From Pseudodesulfovibrio sp. 5S69 (GTDB taxonomy: Bacteria; Desulfobacterota; Desulfovibrionia; Desulfovibrionales; Desulfovibrionaceae), in the NCBI RefSeq assembly GCF_037094465.1, contig NZ_CP146609.1:682001-746000 (forward strand): a DNA stretch of 64,000 nt, written 5' to 3'. A model generated the notes under the pieces. That model saw only the letters and a program-made list of their open reading frames with translations. It ran no database searches and was not told the origin of the DNA. The translations under genes were made by a program, and so were the position numbers. Below, piece by piece: positions 1 to 7,265 of this stretch. Position 1 is the stretch's first letter, and each line of letters opens with the position of its first letter.

Positions 1-87
1 GGTCGTGATGGCCACGGTTTTGGCGCCGGCGGTGCTCGCGAAGCATAGCAGGAAGATTAACAGGCACGTCCCCAAGGCTATCCGCAA
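1..87 (-). CDS. N-terminal fragment of a secreted protein (partial)
   Basis: Reading leftward off the window edge, this frame encodes a classic Sec signal peptide: a short charged start (MRIALG), a hydrophobic core (CLLIFLLCF) and a small-residue cleavage zone (ASTAGAK), followed by KTVAITT. The start was chosen by the ribosome binding site: a GGAGG at about 95-99 lies 8 nt before the TTG at 87. The longer in-frame ATG at 108 has no such site and would put MTLEVVT in front of the signal peptide. The beta-strand-like sequence after the cleavage site would suit a periplasmic binding protein, but only 29 codons are visible, so the family cannot be named. Confidence 0.55.
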   Translation of the reverse strand, partial: MRIALGTCLLIFLLCFASTAGAKTVAITT

Positions 88-108
88 CGTCACGACCTCC
101 AAAGTCAT

Positions 109-526
109 TACTCGAATAATTGCTGAAAGTTGTAATCCAATACAGAGGGGCGAACAAAAAGTGAAGGATAAATTCGATAAATAATACCCACGCACTCCGT
201 CTTGCGTATCGGTCCCCACTGGCGCGGCCAATGGTACATGGTCTACCTGCGGGCGCACTGTTCAAGGGCGTGCGAGTACTATTTGCTGTAACGAGAAAAT
301 GCCGCAAACCGGGGCACCCTCGGCCCGAGCTGCTTTCACTCCCCACGCAAAACAATCTCCCACCCCGACTTCCGTCCCATTCGCTGCATGCGGCATGAAA
401 GGTTTTGAAGGGGCCGAGGGGCCTTTCTCCGGGGCGGTTCTCGGCGAGTCGTGGAGCGCTGGAGCGGTCGGCTGCGGGGATAAGGGTCCCCGGCGGAGGC
501 GGGGGAAACGCCCCGATCCCCCCGAC
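109..526. other. Intergenic region, no gene seen
   Basis: This stretch separates the 5' end of the partial secreted protein from the 3' end of the glycosyltransferase, both on the minus strand. Positions 109-200 are noticeably AT-rich and probably hold the promoter of the secreted protein, though no convincing -35/-10 pair stands out. Positions 300-520 are GC-rich. Open frames there give low-complexity Arg/Pro/Gly translations with no family resemblance and look like non-coding shadows. Confidence 0.5.
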
Positions 527-1762
527 CTATTCGGCCAGGAACGGCTTGAGCTGCCGACGGACGGCTGCGTCGCGGGTGGTGCGGAGCAGGGAGCGGGCCT
601 TTTGGCGCAGCCCTTCGCGGTCGGCCATGGTCTGCTCCAGGGCGCCGAGCCGGGCGGCGAAGCGGTCGGCCAGGTATGGCACGTTGCAGAGGCGCAGCAG
701 GCGGGTGCACTCCCGGAAGGCGTCGAGGCCGGGACAGAGCAGGGTGCGGAGGTAGGCCGCGGGCATGGCCTCGCGGGGGCGGCCCTGTTGTTCGAGCAGG
801 GCGGCCAGGCGGGCGTGGCCCCGGTCCCACAGGGGGTCATGGAGGAGCAGGGCGCGCAGGCGGTCGGCGTCCGGGTCGGCATCGAGTTCGGCGTTCAGTT
901 CGGCAAGGCGGGTCTCGGGCAGCCGCACGGCGAGGTCGAGCCACGGGGTCAGGGCGGGTTCGAAGCCGTCTTCGCGGAGCAGGGCGCAGAAGTCTTCGCG
1001 GGCATCGCGGCAGCGGGCGCGGAGCAGGCGCAGGTTGTCGGACTCGTGGTCGAAGCGGCCCTCGGTGCCGTGGGTGTGGTGGTGGACGACGCTATGCGGC
1101 ACGACCGAGAAGCGGCCGCCCTTTTGGGCGATGCGGCAGCACAGGTCCACGTCCTCCATGCCGTTGACGAATCCCTCGTGAAAGCCGCCGTGGGCGAGGA
1201 AGAGCGGCGCGGGCATGAGCAGGGCGGCGGCGGTGATGACGCTGAAGGAGCGTTGCCGGAGCACGGCCGGGTGGCTGCGCGGGAAGTATTCGTAGAGGTG
1301 GCGGAACTCCATGTTGTCCGCCACGGCGATGCCCAGGTGCTGGACCCGCCCGGCGCGCACGGAGTCGTCGTCCGGGAAGAGGAGCAGGGGGCCGACCCCG
1401 GCCAGGCGGCGGTCGGCGCGCAGCCCGTCCAGGAGCGGCGGCAGCCAGTTTCGGGTGACCTGAGTGTCGTTGTTCAGGAAGAAGAGGTGCGCGGCGGAAG
1501 CGGCTTTCGCGCCCGCGTTGCAGGCCTTGGCGAAGCCGAGGTTTTTGGGCAGGCGGTGGTGGACGAAGCGGTCGCCGAACAGGGCCCGGCCGAGGGGCGG
1601 GACGGCGGCCGGGGTCTGGTCCGTGGAGCCGTTGTCGGCCAGGATCACCTGGAAATCGTCGCCCGGGGTGTGCTCGGCCAGGGAGCGCAGGCACGGTTCG
1701 GTCAGGTTCCAGCCGTTCCAGACCGGGATGACGATGGACAGGTGGAATCGGGACGGGGCCAT
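527..1762 (-). CDS. Family 2 glycosyltransferase
   Basis: This is a 411-residue cytoplasmic enzyme predicted to transfer a sugar from a nucleotide donor. The N-terminus has the GT-A start LSIVIPVWNG, the conserved ILADNGSTDQT segment near residues 40-50, the LGFAKACNAG stretch, and the LNNDTQV donor-binding Asp motif near residue 97. GMEDVDLCCR near residue 215 is the usual ED acceptor/catalytic motif. The last 150 residues are helical and Arg/Leu-rich, without a recognised domain, and may hold the acceptor or partner. It begins 4 nt after the methyltransferase stop (1767), so the two are co-transcribed. Family is secure; sugar and acceptor are unknown. Confidence 0.85.
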   Translation of the reverse strand: MAPSRFHLSIVIPVWNGWNLTEPCLRSLAEHTPGDDFQVILADNGSTDQTPAAVPPLGRALFGDRFVHHRLPKNLGFAKACNAGAKAASAAHLFFLNNDTQVTRNWLPPLLDGLRADRRLAGVGPLLLFPDDDSVRAGRVQHLGIAVADNMEFRHLYEYFPRSHPAVLRQRSFSVITAAALLMPAPLFLAHGGFHEGFVNGMEDVDLCCRIAQKGGRFSVVPHSVVHHHTHGTEGRFDHESDNLRLLRARCRDAREDFCALLREDGFEPALTPWLDLAVRLPETRLAELNAELDADPDADRLRALLLHDPLWDRGHARLAALLEQQGRPREAMPAAYLRTLLCPGLDAFRECTRLLRLCNVPYLADRFAARLGALEQTMADREGLRQKARSLLRTTRDAAVRRQLKPFLAE

Positions 1763-1766
1763 GCGC

Positions 1767-2483
1767 CTAGCCCATTTCGGGTTCGCTTTTCCAGGCGAAG
1801 AGCGGGGTGAGCGGCTTCATGTTGGTGAAGTCCACGCGCACGGCCACGAACGCGCCCAGGGCCGGGGGCAGCAGGTGCCCGTTGGCCAGATTGGCCAGGC
1901 CGGTGGACTTCCAGGTCTTCATGGGCCCTGCCAGGACCGAGCGGGCCAGTGTGGGCCGAAAGCCCGTGGCCTTGTGGATGAGGTCCTGCATCTCGCACCA
2001 GGTGAACCAGTGCGCCGAGGCCATGGAGGATTCGGTGCCCCGTATGTTCAGGAAATAATAGAGGGAGTTTTTGTTCAGGAAGCCGACGAGCAGCCCCTTT
2101 TCGGCCACGCGCGCGGCCTCGGCCAACATGGCCTCGGGCTCGGCGGCGAATTCGAGCACGGACCACAGCAGCGCGTAGTCGAACTCGTTTTCCGAGTAGG
2201 GCATGTGTTCGCCGTTGCCCACGTTCAGTTCGGCCCGGTTGCCGAACCGTTGGCGCGCGGCCTTGATCATCTCGGGCGAGCGGTCCATGCCGGTCACGTC
2301 GAGTCCCATCTGGTAGAGGGTCTCCAGGAACAGGCCGGTGCCGCAGCCGATCTCCAGGATCTTGCGCTTGCGCCGGGGCCACCCGGCCAGAACGTCCTGG
2401 AGCAGCATGATTTCCCGATCCAGGGCGTAGCGCCCCTCGGGGGTGTCGAACCATGCTTCGTATTTATCCGGGTCCCAGCTCAT
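1767..2483 (-). CDS. Class I SAM-dependent methyltransferase
   Basis: This 238-residue protein carries methyltransferase motif I (ILEIGCGTG, about residues 42-50), an acidic strand-2 end (DVTGMDRSPEM) and the motif IV region (FDYALLWSVLEF). This places it in the Methyltransf_11 group. It is the first gene of a two-gene unit with the downstream family 2 glycosyltransferase, so a sugar or lipid-glycan substrate is a reasonable inference, though ubiquinone/menaquinone-type small molecules cannot be excluded. The ATG has an AAGGA upstream. A short inverted repeat lies 37 nt before the start codon. Confidence 0.8.
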   Translation of the reverse strand: MSWDPDKYEAWFDTPEGRYALDREIMLLQDVLAGWPRRKRKILEIGCGTGLFLETLYQMGLDVTGMDRSPEMIKAARQRFGNRAELNVGNGEHMPYSENEFDYALLWSVLEFAAEPEAMLAEAARVAEKGLLVGFLNKNSLYYFLNIRGTESSMASAHWFTWCEMQDLIHKATGFRPTLARSVLAGPMKTWKSTGLANLANGHLLPPALGAFVAVRVDFTNMKPLTPLFAWKSEPEMG

Positions 2484-2519
2484 GTCGGCGTCCTTGGTCG
2501 GTTTCGTCCTCTCCCGAAA

Positions 2520-2534
2520 GTATGACCATCATAC
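2520..2534. promoter_or_regulatory. 15-bp inverted repeat upstream of the methyltransferase
   Basis: The sequence reads GTATGA-CCA-TCATAC, a perfect 6+6 bp dyad with a 3-nt spacer, lying between marR and the methyltransferase start. A second hairpin, CCCCCCT/AGGGGGG with an 8-nt loop (about 2535-2556), sits beside it and could end the marR transcript. The dyad has the size of an operator half-site pair, but no regulator can be assigned. Confidence 0.3.
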
Positions 2535-2603
2535 CCCCCTCTGTAAATAGGGGGGCCGGAAAAGTTGGACGAATCCGTCCGGAGGACGCCGATGTGCGGA
2601 CGG

Positions 2604-3152
2604 TCAGCGTCCGCCGCGTCGCCCGCGCCCGAAGCCGTTGCCGCGTCCGCCCCGGCCCTTGCCGAAGCCGTTGCCGCCGGGGCCGTTGCCGCGTCCGCCC
2701 CGGCCGAAGCCGCGTCCGGGGCCGCCGGTGGCGGGGTCCTCGCGCAGGGAGGCGACGAGCTTGCCGAGGATGGTGCGCAGTTGATCGCGCTCGGCCTGGT
2801 CCAGGCAGTCGAACTGGCTGTCCGCCTCGCCGCCGTCGTCCGGGGCCAGGCCGCGCGCCTGGTCCGTGGGGGAGATGATGAAGCCGCGCCGGTCCTCGGG
2901 GTTGCGCTCGCGGAGGATGAGCCCGCGGTCCTCGAGCTTGCGCAGCAGCTCGCTCAGGGAGGAGGAGCGCACGTCGAGGATTTCGAGCAGCTCGCCCTGG
3001 GGCAGGGGCCCGTTTTCGAGCAGGATGGACAGGACCAGGTGCTGGGCGTGGTGCGCGGAGTCGCGACGGTGCGAGGCCCGGGCCATGAGCCGAGAGGCCA
3101 GGCGGAACAGCCCGGCCAGCTCGGCATTGTTTGCGGGATTGGCGGGGCTCAT
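2604..3152 (-). CDS. MarR-family regulator with Gly/Arg-rich tail
   Basis: This is a 182-residue winged-helix transcription factor. Residues from about 25 to 130 follow the MarR fold: a helical dimer region, the recognition-helix segment SSSLSELLRKLEDRGLI, and the wing NPEDRRGFIIS. After about residue 140 the protein ends in a roughly 40-residue tail of repeated GRG, GNG and GFG units, which is unusual for MarR proteins and mirrors the composition of the gene directly upstream. The ATG at 3152 is only 2 nt past that gene's stop, so the two are translationally coupled. Autoregulation through the paired AGGTACCT sites ahead of the operon is likely but inferred. Confidence 0.85.
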   Translation of the reverse strand: MSPANPANNAELAGLFRLASRLMARASHRRDSAHHAQHLVLSILLENGPLPQGELLEILDVRSSSLSELLRKLEDRGLILRERNPEDRRGFIISPTDQARGLAPDDGGEADSQFDCLDQAERDQLRTILGKLVASLREDPATGGPGRGFGRGGRGNGPGGNGFGKGRGGRGNGFGRGRRGGR

Positions 3153-3154
3153 GG

Positions 3155-3670
3155 TTAGCGAACCCTCGCGGCGTAGGCCTCGCCCCTGGGGCAGGAGGGG
3201 GCATCCAGGGGGCAGTGCTTCTCGCACAGTGGGCAGAACCCGGTGCCGGGCTCGAAGCCGGGGCCGAAATCGTCGGCAGCGTTCATGGCCGCCCGGAATG
3301 CGCCGCCCCGGCCCGGCCGGAACCGGTTCAACCCCATGCCGCACGGCCCGCGCCCCATCCGGCCCTGGCCGAAGTCGTCGAACCGTCCTTGGCCCCGGCC
3401 CAAGCCCGGACCGAAACCGTTGCTCCGGCCCAGGCCGCAGCCGAATCCGTTGCCGAATCCGTTGCCGAATCCACCGGAGCCGTCGCCGGATCGGTTCCGC
3501 CCGCGACCCTGTCCGCGCCCGAACCCCTTGCCCGACCGTCCCCGGCCGTTGCCAGCGCCTGGGCCCTGGCCGAACCCGGCCCCCGCTCCGGCGCGCCGAC
3601 CCCGGCCCTGTCCGCCATTGCCGCGTCCGGATCCCCAGCCGCCATACGAATCGTTATTCCATCCAAACAT
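3155..3670 (-). CDS. Gly/Arg-rich protein with Cys-cluster C-terminus
   Basis: This 171-residue protein is about one-third glycine, with arginine, asparagine and phenylalanine arranged as GRG, GFG and GNG repeats from residue 10 to about 120. The C-terminus is different: GFCPLCEKHCPLDAPSC is a compact four-cysteine cluster that could bind a metal or an iron-sulfur centre. The ATG has a strong site (AAAGGAG, 7 nt upstream). It is the first gene of an operon with the MarR regulator, whose tail has similar composition. No known family is recognised. The body resembles low-complexity, nucleic-acid-binding RGG-like tracts. The linkage suggests a sensor or effector working with the regulator, which is inference. 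Confidence 0.7.
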   Translation of the reverse strand: MFGWNNDSYGGWGSGRGNGGQGRGRRAGAGAGFGQGPGAGNGRGRSGKGFGRGQGRGRNRSGDGSGGFGNGFGNGFGCGLGRSNGFGPGLGRGQGRFDDFGQGRMGRGPCGMGLNRFRPGRGGAFRAAMNAADDFGPGFEPGTGFCPLCEKHCPLDAPSCPRGEAYAARVR

Positions 3671-3713
3671 GATCTTACTCCTTTCGGTTCATGGTTATGG
3701 CACCCGATTGAGT

Positions 3714-3781
3714 AGGTACCTTCCTTTTCTTCACGAATATAGTCCCCCGATCCGGCCTGTCAAGATAAAAAGGTACCTTCC
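3714..3781. promoter_or_regulatory. Paired AGGTACCT operators flanking the promoter
   Basis: The 11-mer AGGTACCTTCC occurs twice in the same orientation, at 3714-3724 and 3771-3781, 57 bp apart. Each contains the perfect palindrome AGGTACCT, extended to AAGGTACCTT in the upstream copy. One copy lies just upstream of the -35 and the other between the -10 and the start codon, around the expected transcription start. This is a layout for repression, most simply by the operon's own MarR protein. The binding protein is inferred. Confidence 0.6.
3736..3763 (-). promoter_or_regulatory. Sigma-70 promoter of the Gly-rich/marR operon
   Basis: On the minus strand a consensus -35 TTGACA (3758-3763) is followed after 16 nt by TATATT (3736-3741). 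The start codon lies about 66 nt beyond the -10. This is the best canonical promoter in the window. Confidence 0.75.
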
Positions 3782-3856
3782 TATTCAAATCTTGTTATTT
3801 TGTTCCAGTCATCATCCATAGAATCGCCAAGAAAGCAGTCCGTTAAACTACTCCCG

Positions 3857-3886
3857 CAACCCCGCGAAGCGGCGCCAAAAAGTTTG
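3857..3886. repeat. Truncated copy of intergenic hairpin-repeat tail
   Basis: CCCCGCGAAGCGGCGCC followed by AAAAAGTTTGGG closely matches the segment at about 39952-39978 between pyrB and pyrC (CCCCGCGAGGCGGCGAC, AAAAAGTTTTGG). A reverse-oriented relative lies near 42919-42950. It lies downstream of the NtrC-type regulator and lacks the hairpin part of the repeat. Confidence 0.45.
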
Positions 3887-3930
3887 GGAAAAGGGGGGGG
3901 GATGGGGGTCCGGGGGAAGGGGAGGCCTCT

Positions 3931-5331
3931 TTAATCCGTCTGGATATTGTAGGTCTTGAGTTTGCGGTAGAGCGAGCTGCGTTCCAGGCCGATGGCCTTG
4001 GCGAGTTGGGAGATATTGCCGTCGAACTCGCGCAGTTTGGCTTCGAGGAACCGGGCCTCGAAGTCGGCGCGGGCCTGTTTGAGGTCGGCCGGGCCCTGGC
4101 TGATGAGGTCGTCCAGGGGGGTGGGTTCGGGTGCCGGGACGTCGGGCGCGGCGGCGCGGGGTGCGGGCTTGAACTCGGGCGGCAGCCGGTCGGCGGTGAC
4201 GGTGTCGCCGGCGAACATGATGAACATGCGTTCCACGAAATTCTTGAGTTCGCGCACGTTGCCGGGCCAGGGGTACTGCATGAGCACGTCGAGGGCCTCG
4301 GGCGCGAAGGCGATGGGTTTGAACCCGTGCTGGCGGACCAGGGTGTCCATGAAGTCGGAGATGAGCAGCGGGATGTCCCCGGCGCGGTCGCGCAGGGGCG
4401 GCAGCTCCAGGGGAAAGACCTTGAGCCGGTAATAGAGGTCCTCGCGGAAGTTGCCCGCCTCGATCTCCCTGGCCAGGTCCTTGTTGGTGGCCGCGATGAC
4501 GCGCACGTCCACCTTGATGGTCTTGCGGCCGCCCACGTGTTCGAAGGCCTGTTCCTGGAGGATGCGCAGGATCTTGGCCTGGGTCTTGAGGGACATGTCG
4601 CCGATCTCGTCCAGGAACAGGGTGGACCCGTCGGCCAGCTCGAACTTGCCCTCCTGGGCCTTTTCCGCGCCGGTGAAGGCCCCTTTCTCGTGGCCGAACA
4701 GTTCGGACTCGATGAGCTCCTCGGGGATGGCCGCACAGTTGACGGCCACCAGGGGACGGTCGGCGCGGGTGGACTGGTTGTGGATGGACCGGGCCACGAT
4801 CTCCTTGCCCGTGCCGTTCTCGCCGGTGATGAGTACCCAGGACTCGGTCGGCGCGACCCGGCCGATGACCGCCTTGAGGTCGGCGATGGGCTCGGACTCC
4901 CCGGTCAGGGTCACGGGTTGCTCCGAGGAAATGCGCGTCTTGAGCGCCAGGTTCTCCTGGCGCAGGCGGGAGAACTCCAGGCCGTTGCGGGCCGAGACCA
5001 CGACCTTTTCCAGGGACAACGGCTTTTCGATGAAGTCGAAGGCCCCTTTTTTCAGCGCCTTGACCGCGGTCTCGATGGTCCCGTGGCCCGAGATCATGAT
5101 CACCGGCAGCCCCTCATAGTCGCGGGAGATGATCCCGAGCGCCTCCAGGCCGTCCATGCCGGGAAGCCAGATGTCCAGAAAGACCAGGTCCGGGATGTCG
5201 GTGCCGAGCAGTTCGAGTCCTTCCTCGCCGGACTCGGCCTCTACCACGGAAAAGCCCTCGTCTTCCAAGATGCCGCGCAGGGAGAGGCGGATGGTCTCTT
5301 CGTCGTCGATGATCAGGATGTTTGCGGCCAT
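3931..5331 (-). CDS. NtrC-class sigma-54 response regulator
   Basis: This is a 466-residue two-component activator with all three domains. The receiver (1-120) has the acidic pair at D9-D10, phosphoacceptor D53 (FLDIWLPG) and K103. The AAA+ domain has Walker A GENGTGKE (170-177), GAFTGA (217-222), which contacts sigma-54, and Walker B LFLDEIGD (239-245). The C-terminal Fis-type helix-turn-helix is about 425-466. The arrangement and sequence are NtrX/AtoC-like. It should activate sigma-54 promoters when phosphorylated. No cognate kinase is adjacent, so the stimulus is unknown. Start is the ATG at 5331 with GGGAG upstream. The linker (355-395) is Pro/Ala-rich. Confidence 0.9.
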   Translation of the reverse strand: MAANILIIDDEETIRLSLRGILEDEGFSVVEAESGEEGLELLGTDIPDLVFLDIWLPGMDGLEALGIISRDYEGLPVIMISGHGTIETAVKALKKGAFDFIEKPLSLEKVVVSARNGLEFSRLRQENLALKTRISSEQPVTLTGESEPIADLKAVIGRVAPTESWVLITGENGTGKEIVARSIHNQSTRADRPLVAVNCAAIPEELIESELFGHEKGAFTGAEKAQEGKFELADGSTLFLDEIGDMSLKTQAKILRILQEQAFEHVGGRKTIKVDVRVIAATNKDLAREIEAGNFREDLYYRLKVFPLELPPLRDRAGDIPLLISDFMDTLVRQHGFKPIAFAPEALDVLMQYPWPGNVRELKNFVERMFIMFAGDTVTADRLPPEFKPAPRAAAPDVPAPEPTPLDDLISQGPADLKQARADFEARFLEAKLREFDGNISQLAKAIGLERSSLYRKLKTYNIQTD

Positions 5332-5433
5332 GGATGCTCCCTTGCAAGGTCGTGCGGCGCGGGCGCGCCGTCCCCTCTTATAGATGACCCTGCGCGATGA
5401 TTCAAGCCGGAGGCTGGTCCAAGGCCGGGACTC

Positions 5434-6582
5434 TCAGAATCCCCAGTCCTTCTTCTTCAGCCAGTGGTAGGAGCGCTTGCCGTGGACCATGTCGCCGAAC
5501 GGGCCCGCGCCCAGGCGGACGAACCGGCCGATGGCCCCGTCGCCGAACAGCTTCATGGCTCGGAACAGGAACCAGCGCAGGGAGTTGGAGCCGCGCAGTT
5601 CGGGCAGGATGGTGCGGTGCAGCAGGCGGAGATATTCGGGGCCGGGATCGGTCCCGGTTTCGAGGGCCTCGGCCACGGCCCGGCCCGCGTACATGCCCGT
5701 GCACAGGGCGTAGAAGATGCCCTCGCCGAAGAGCGGTTCCACATAGCCGCCCGCGTCCCCGGCGAGCAGGGCGTTGGCGTGCACCGGGTCGTGCAGGTAG
5801 CTGCCGTATGGCAGGGGATGTCCGCGCTGGCAGCAGAGCACGGCCGGGTCCACGCCGAGCACGTCGAGATAGGTGCGGAACAGTTTGGCGAAGTGGATGT
5901 CCCCGCGGCGCAGGCCGCAGATGCCGATGAGCACGTGGTCCCCGTTGGGGAAGACCCAGCCGTAGCCCGCGTCCACGAAGCCGACGTACAGGATGGGACG
6001 GTCCACCGTCTCGGGGAAGTCGTTTGCCGGAATCCGGACCTCGATGGTCGCGGCCGTGAACCGCCGCATGGCCCGGAGGTTCACCTCGGGAAAGGCGGCG
6101 CGCACCGTGGAGTGGGCCCCGTCCGCGCCGATGATGTATTTGCCGCGGAAGACCTGGCCGTCCTTGAGGATCACTTCGCCGGACTTCGGGTCGCAGCCGG
6201 CCACCTCCTCGCCTTCGCGGACATGGGCCCCGGCCCGGCGCACGTGGTAGAGCAGTCGGTTGTCCAGCTCGGCCCGGTCGGTCAAGTGGAAAGGATAGGA
6301 CACGGTGCCCTCGGCCAGGGTCGAGGTGAAGGTGCGGATGGCGTAGCGGTCCGAGACGTAGCGGAGAATTCCGTGTTCGCGCATGGTCTCGGGGGTCTCG
6401 CCGAACAGGACGTCCAGGAGGCGTACGGTCTTCCAGGTGAGCAGCCCGCCGCAGAGCTTGGAGCGCGGGAACTCGGCCTTGTCCAGGACGAGCACGGAGC
6501 GCCCCTGCCGGGCCAGGGTCACGGCCGCGGCGCTGCCCGCCAGCGAGCCGCCGCAGACGATGGTATCGAAGGTCTTGGTCAT
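5434..6582 (-). CDS. FAD-dependent oxidoreductase, geranylgeranyl-reductase family
   Basis: This 382-residue flavoprotein has the N-terminal dinucleotide-binding motif GGSLAGSAAAV (11-21), an acidic residue ending strand 2 (LVLDKAEFPRSKLCGG) and the second FAD-contact motif GDAGGYVEPLFGEGI near residues 270-285. The LCGGLL segment after the Rossmann fold is typical of the geranylgeranyl reductase/electron-transfer flavoprotein-like group, which reduces isoprenoid double bonds or oxidises small substrates. Saturation of the menaquinone side chain is one possible role. It is followed 25 nt upstream by a small membrane-anchored protein gene on the same strand. Substrate is unproven. Confidence 0.75.
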   Translation of the reverse strand: MTKTFDTIVCGGSLAGSAAAVTLARQGRSVLVLDKAEFPRSKLCGGLLTWKTVRLLDVLFGETPETMREHGILRYVSDRYAIRTFTSTLAEGTVSYPFHLTDRAELDNRLLYHVRRAGAHVREGEEVAGCDPKSGEVILKDGQVFRGKYIIGADGAHSTVRAAFPEVNLRAMRRFTAATIEVRIPANDFPETVDRPILYVGFVDAGYGWVFPNGDHVLIGICGLRRGDIHFAKLFRTYLDVLGVDPAVLCCQRGHPLPYGSYLHDPVHANALLAGDAGGYVEPLFGEGIFYALCTGMYAGRAVAEALETGTDPGPEYLRLLHRTILPELRGSNSLRWFLFRAMKLFGDGAIGRFVRLGAGPFGDMVHGKRSYHWLKKKDWGF

Positions 6583-6607
6583 AGCGTTCGCATGCCCCGC
6601 AGGGCGG

Positions 6608-7093
6608 TCACATGGTGTTGATCATGGACGAGGGATTGCGCCCTTCCTTTTTCAGTTTCTGGTAGGCGCGCAGGTCCTTGTCCAGCTTGTTCAGCAGGGA
6701 GACCACCAGGTCGCGTCGGGGCACGCGGTGGGCCGGGGTGGAAAAGGTGAACCCGTCGGCCATGGCCACGTGGAGTTCGAAGACGATGTCCGTGTCGGGC
6801 GTGACCGCCTTGTAGCGGTCCTGGGACGAGGCATCCACCCTGACCTCCTCGAAGAGGTCGTTGCGCGCCTGGATGTAGCCCAGCATCCGCTCGATCTCCC
6901 GGCCGGTGTAGGCCTTGCGGCCGAGCCCCCCGGAGAACTTGAGCTTCTTGGCGGCGTTGTTGGTGAACACGGACTCGCCCTTGCGCACGAGGTCCAGGTT
7001 GAAGAAAACGTAGATGACGGCGGCGGCCGCCAGGATCATGACGAGGTTCCTGGTCCATTCCGCCGATTTGTTCCGCCGGGGCGAGTTGTGCAT
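6608..7093 (-). CDS. Small membrane-anchored protein of unknown function
   Basis: This is a 161-residue protein with a basic N-terminus (MHNSPRRNKSAEWTR), one hydrophobic helix (about 17-31, LVMILAAAAVIYVFF) and a soluble domain of about 125 residues, probably periplasmic. The soluble part is mixed charged/polar with no motif I recognise. It is the 5' member of a unit with the FAD reductase and is divergent from the Maf-like gene. The start ATG has GGAGG in the upstream region (about 7096-7107). Composition and codon use look like the neighbours, so it is a real gene. Confidence 0.6.
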   Translation of the reverse strand: MHNSPRRNKSAEWTRNLVMILAAAAVIYVFFNLDLVRKGESVFTNNAAKKLKFSGGLGRKAYTGREIERMLGYIQARNDLFEEVRVDASSQDRYKAVTPDTDIVFELHVAMADGFTFSTPAHRVPRRDLVVSLLNKLDKDLRAYQKLKKEGRNPSSMINTM

Positions 7094-7265
7094 GCGTCCT
7101 CCCTGAAAGCCGTGCGCCGCGTTGCTCCTATACTATGAAACCGGGGAAGAAAAAAGCCTTGCCTGCGCCCGAAGTCCGGAGAGGCCCGGTTACCTTGACA
7201 AAAGCGGGGGCCGAGGCCAAGTTGCACAGTGGTGGAGCCGTGACCTGGAGCGTTCTGGAGGACCC

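Noticed and set aside
299..1810. 503-codon plus-strand open frame across the glycosyltransferase
   Set aside because: It lies antisense to a clear family 2 glycosyltransferase and encodes Gly/Val/Ala/Glu low complexity typical of shadow frames in GC-rich DNA.
7195..7225. Sigma-54 promoter before the Maf-like gene
   Set aside because: GTTGCA resembles a -12 element but no GG lies at the required spacing upstream; a TTGACA -35 is a better, though still weak, explanation.
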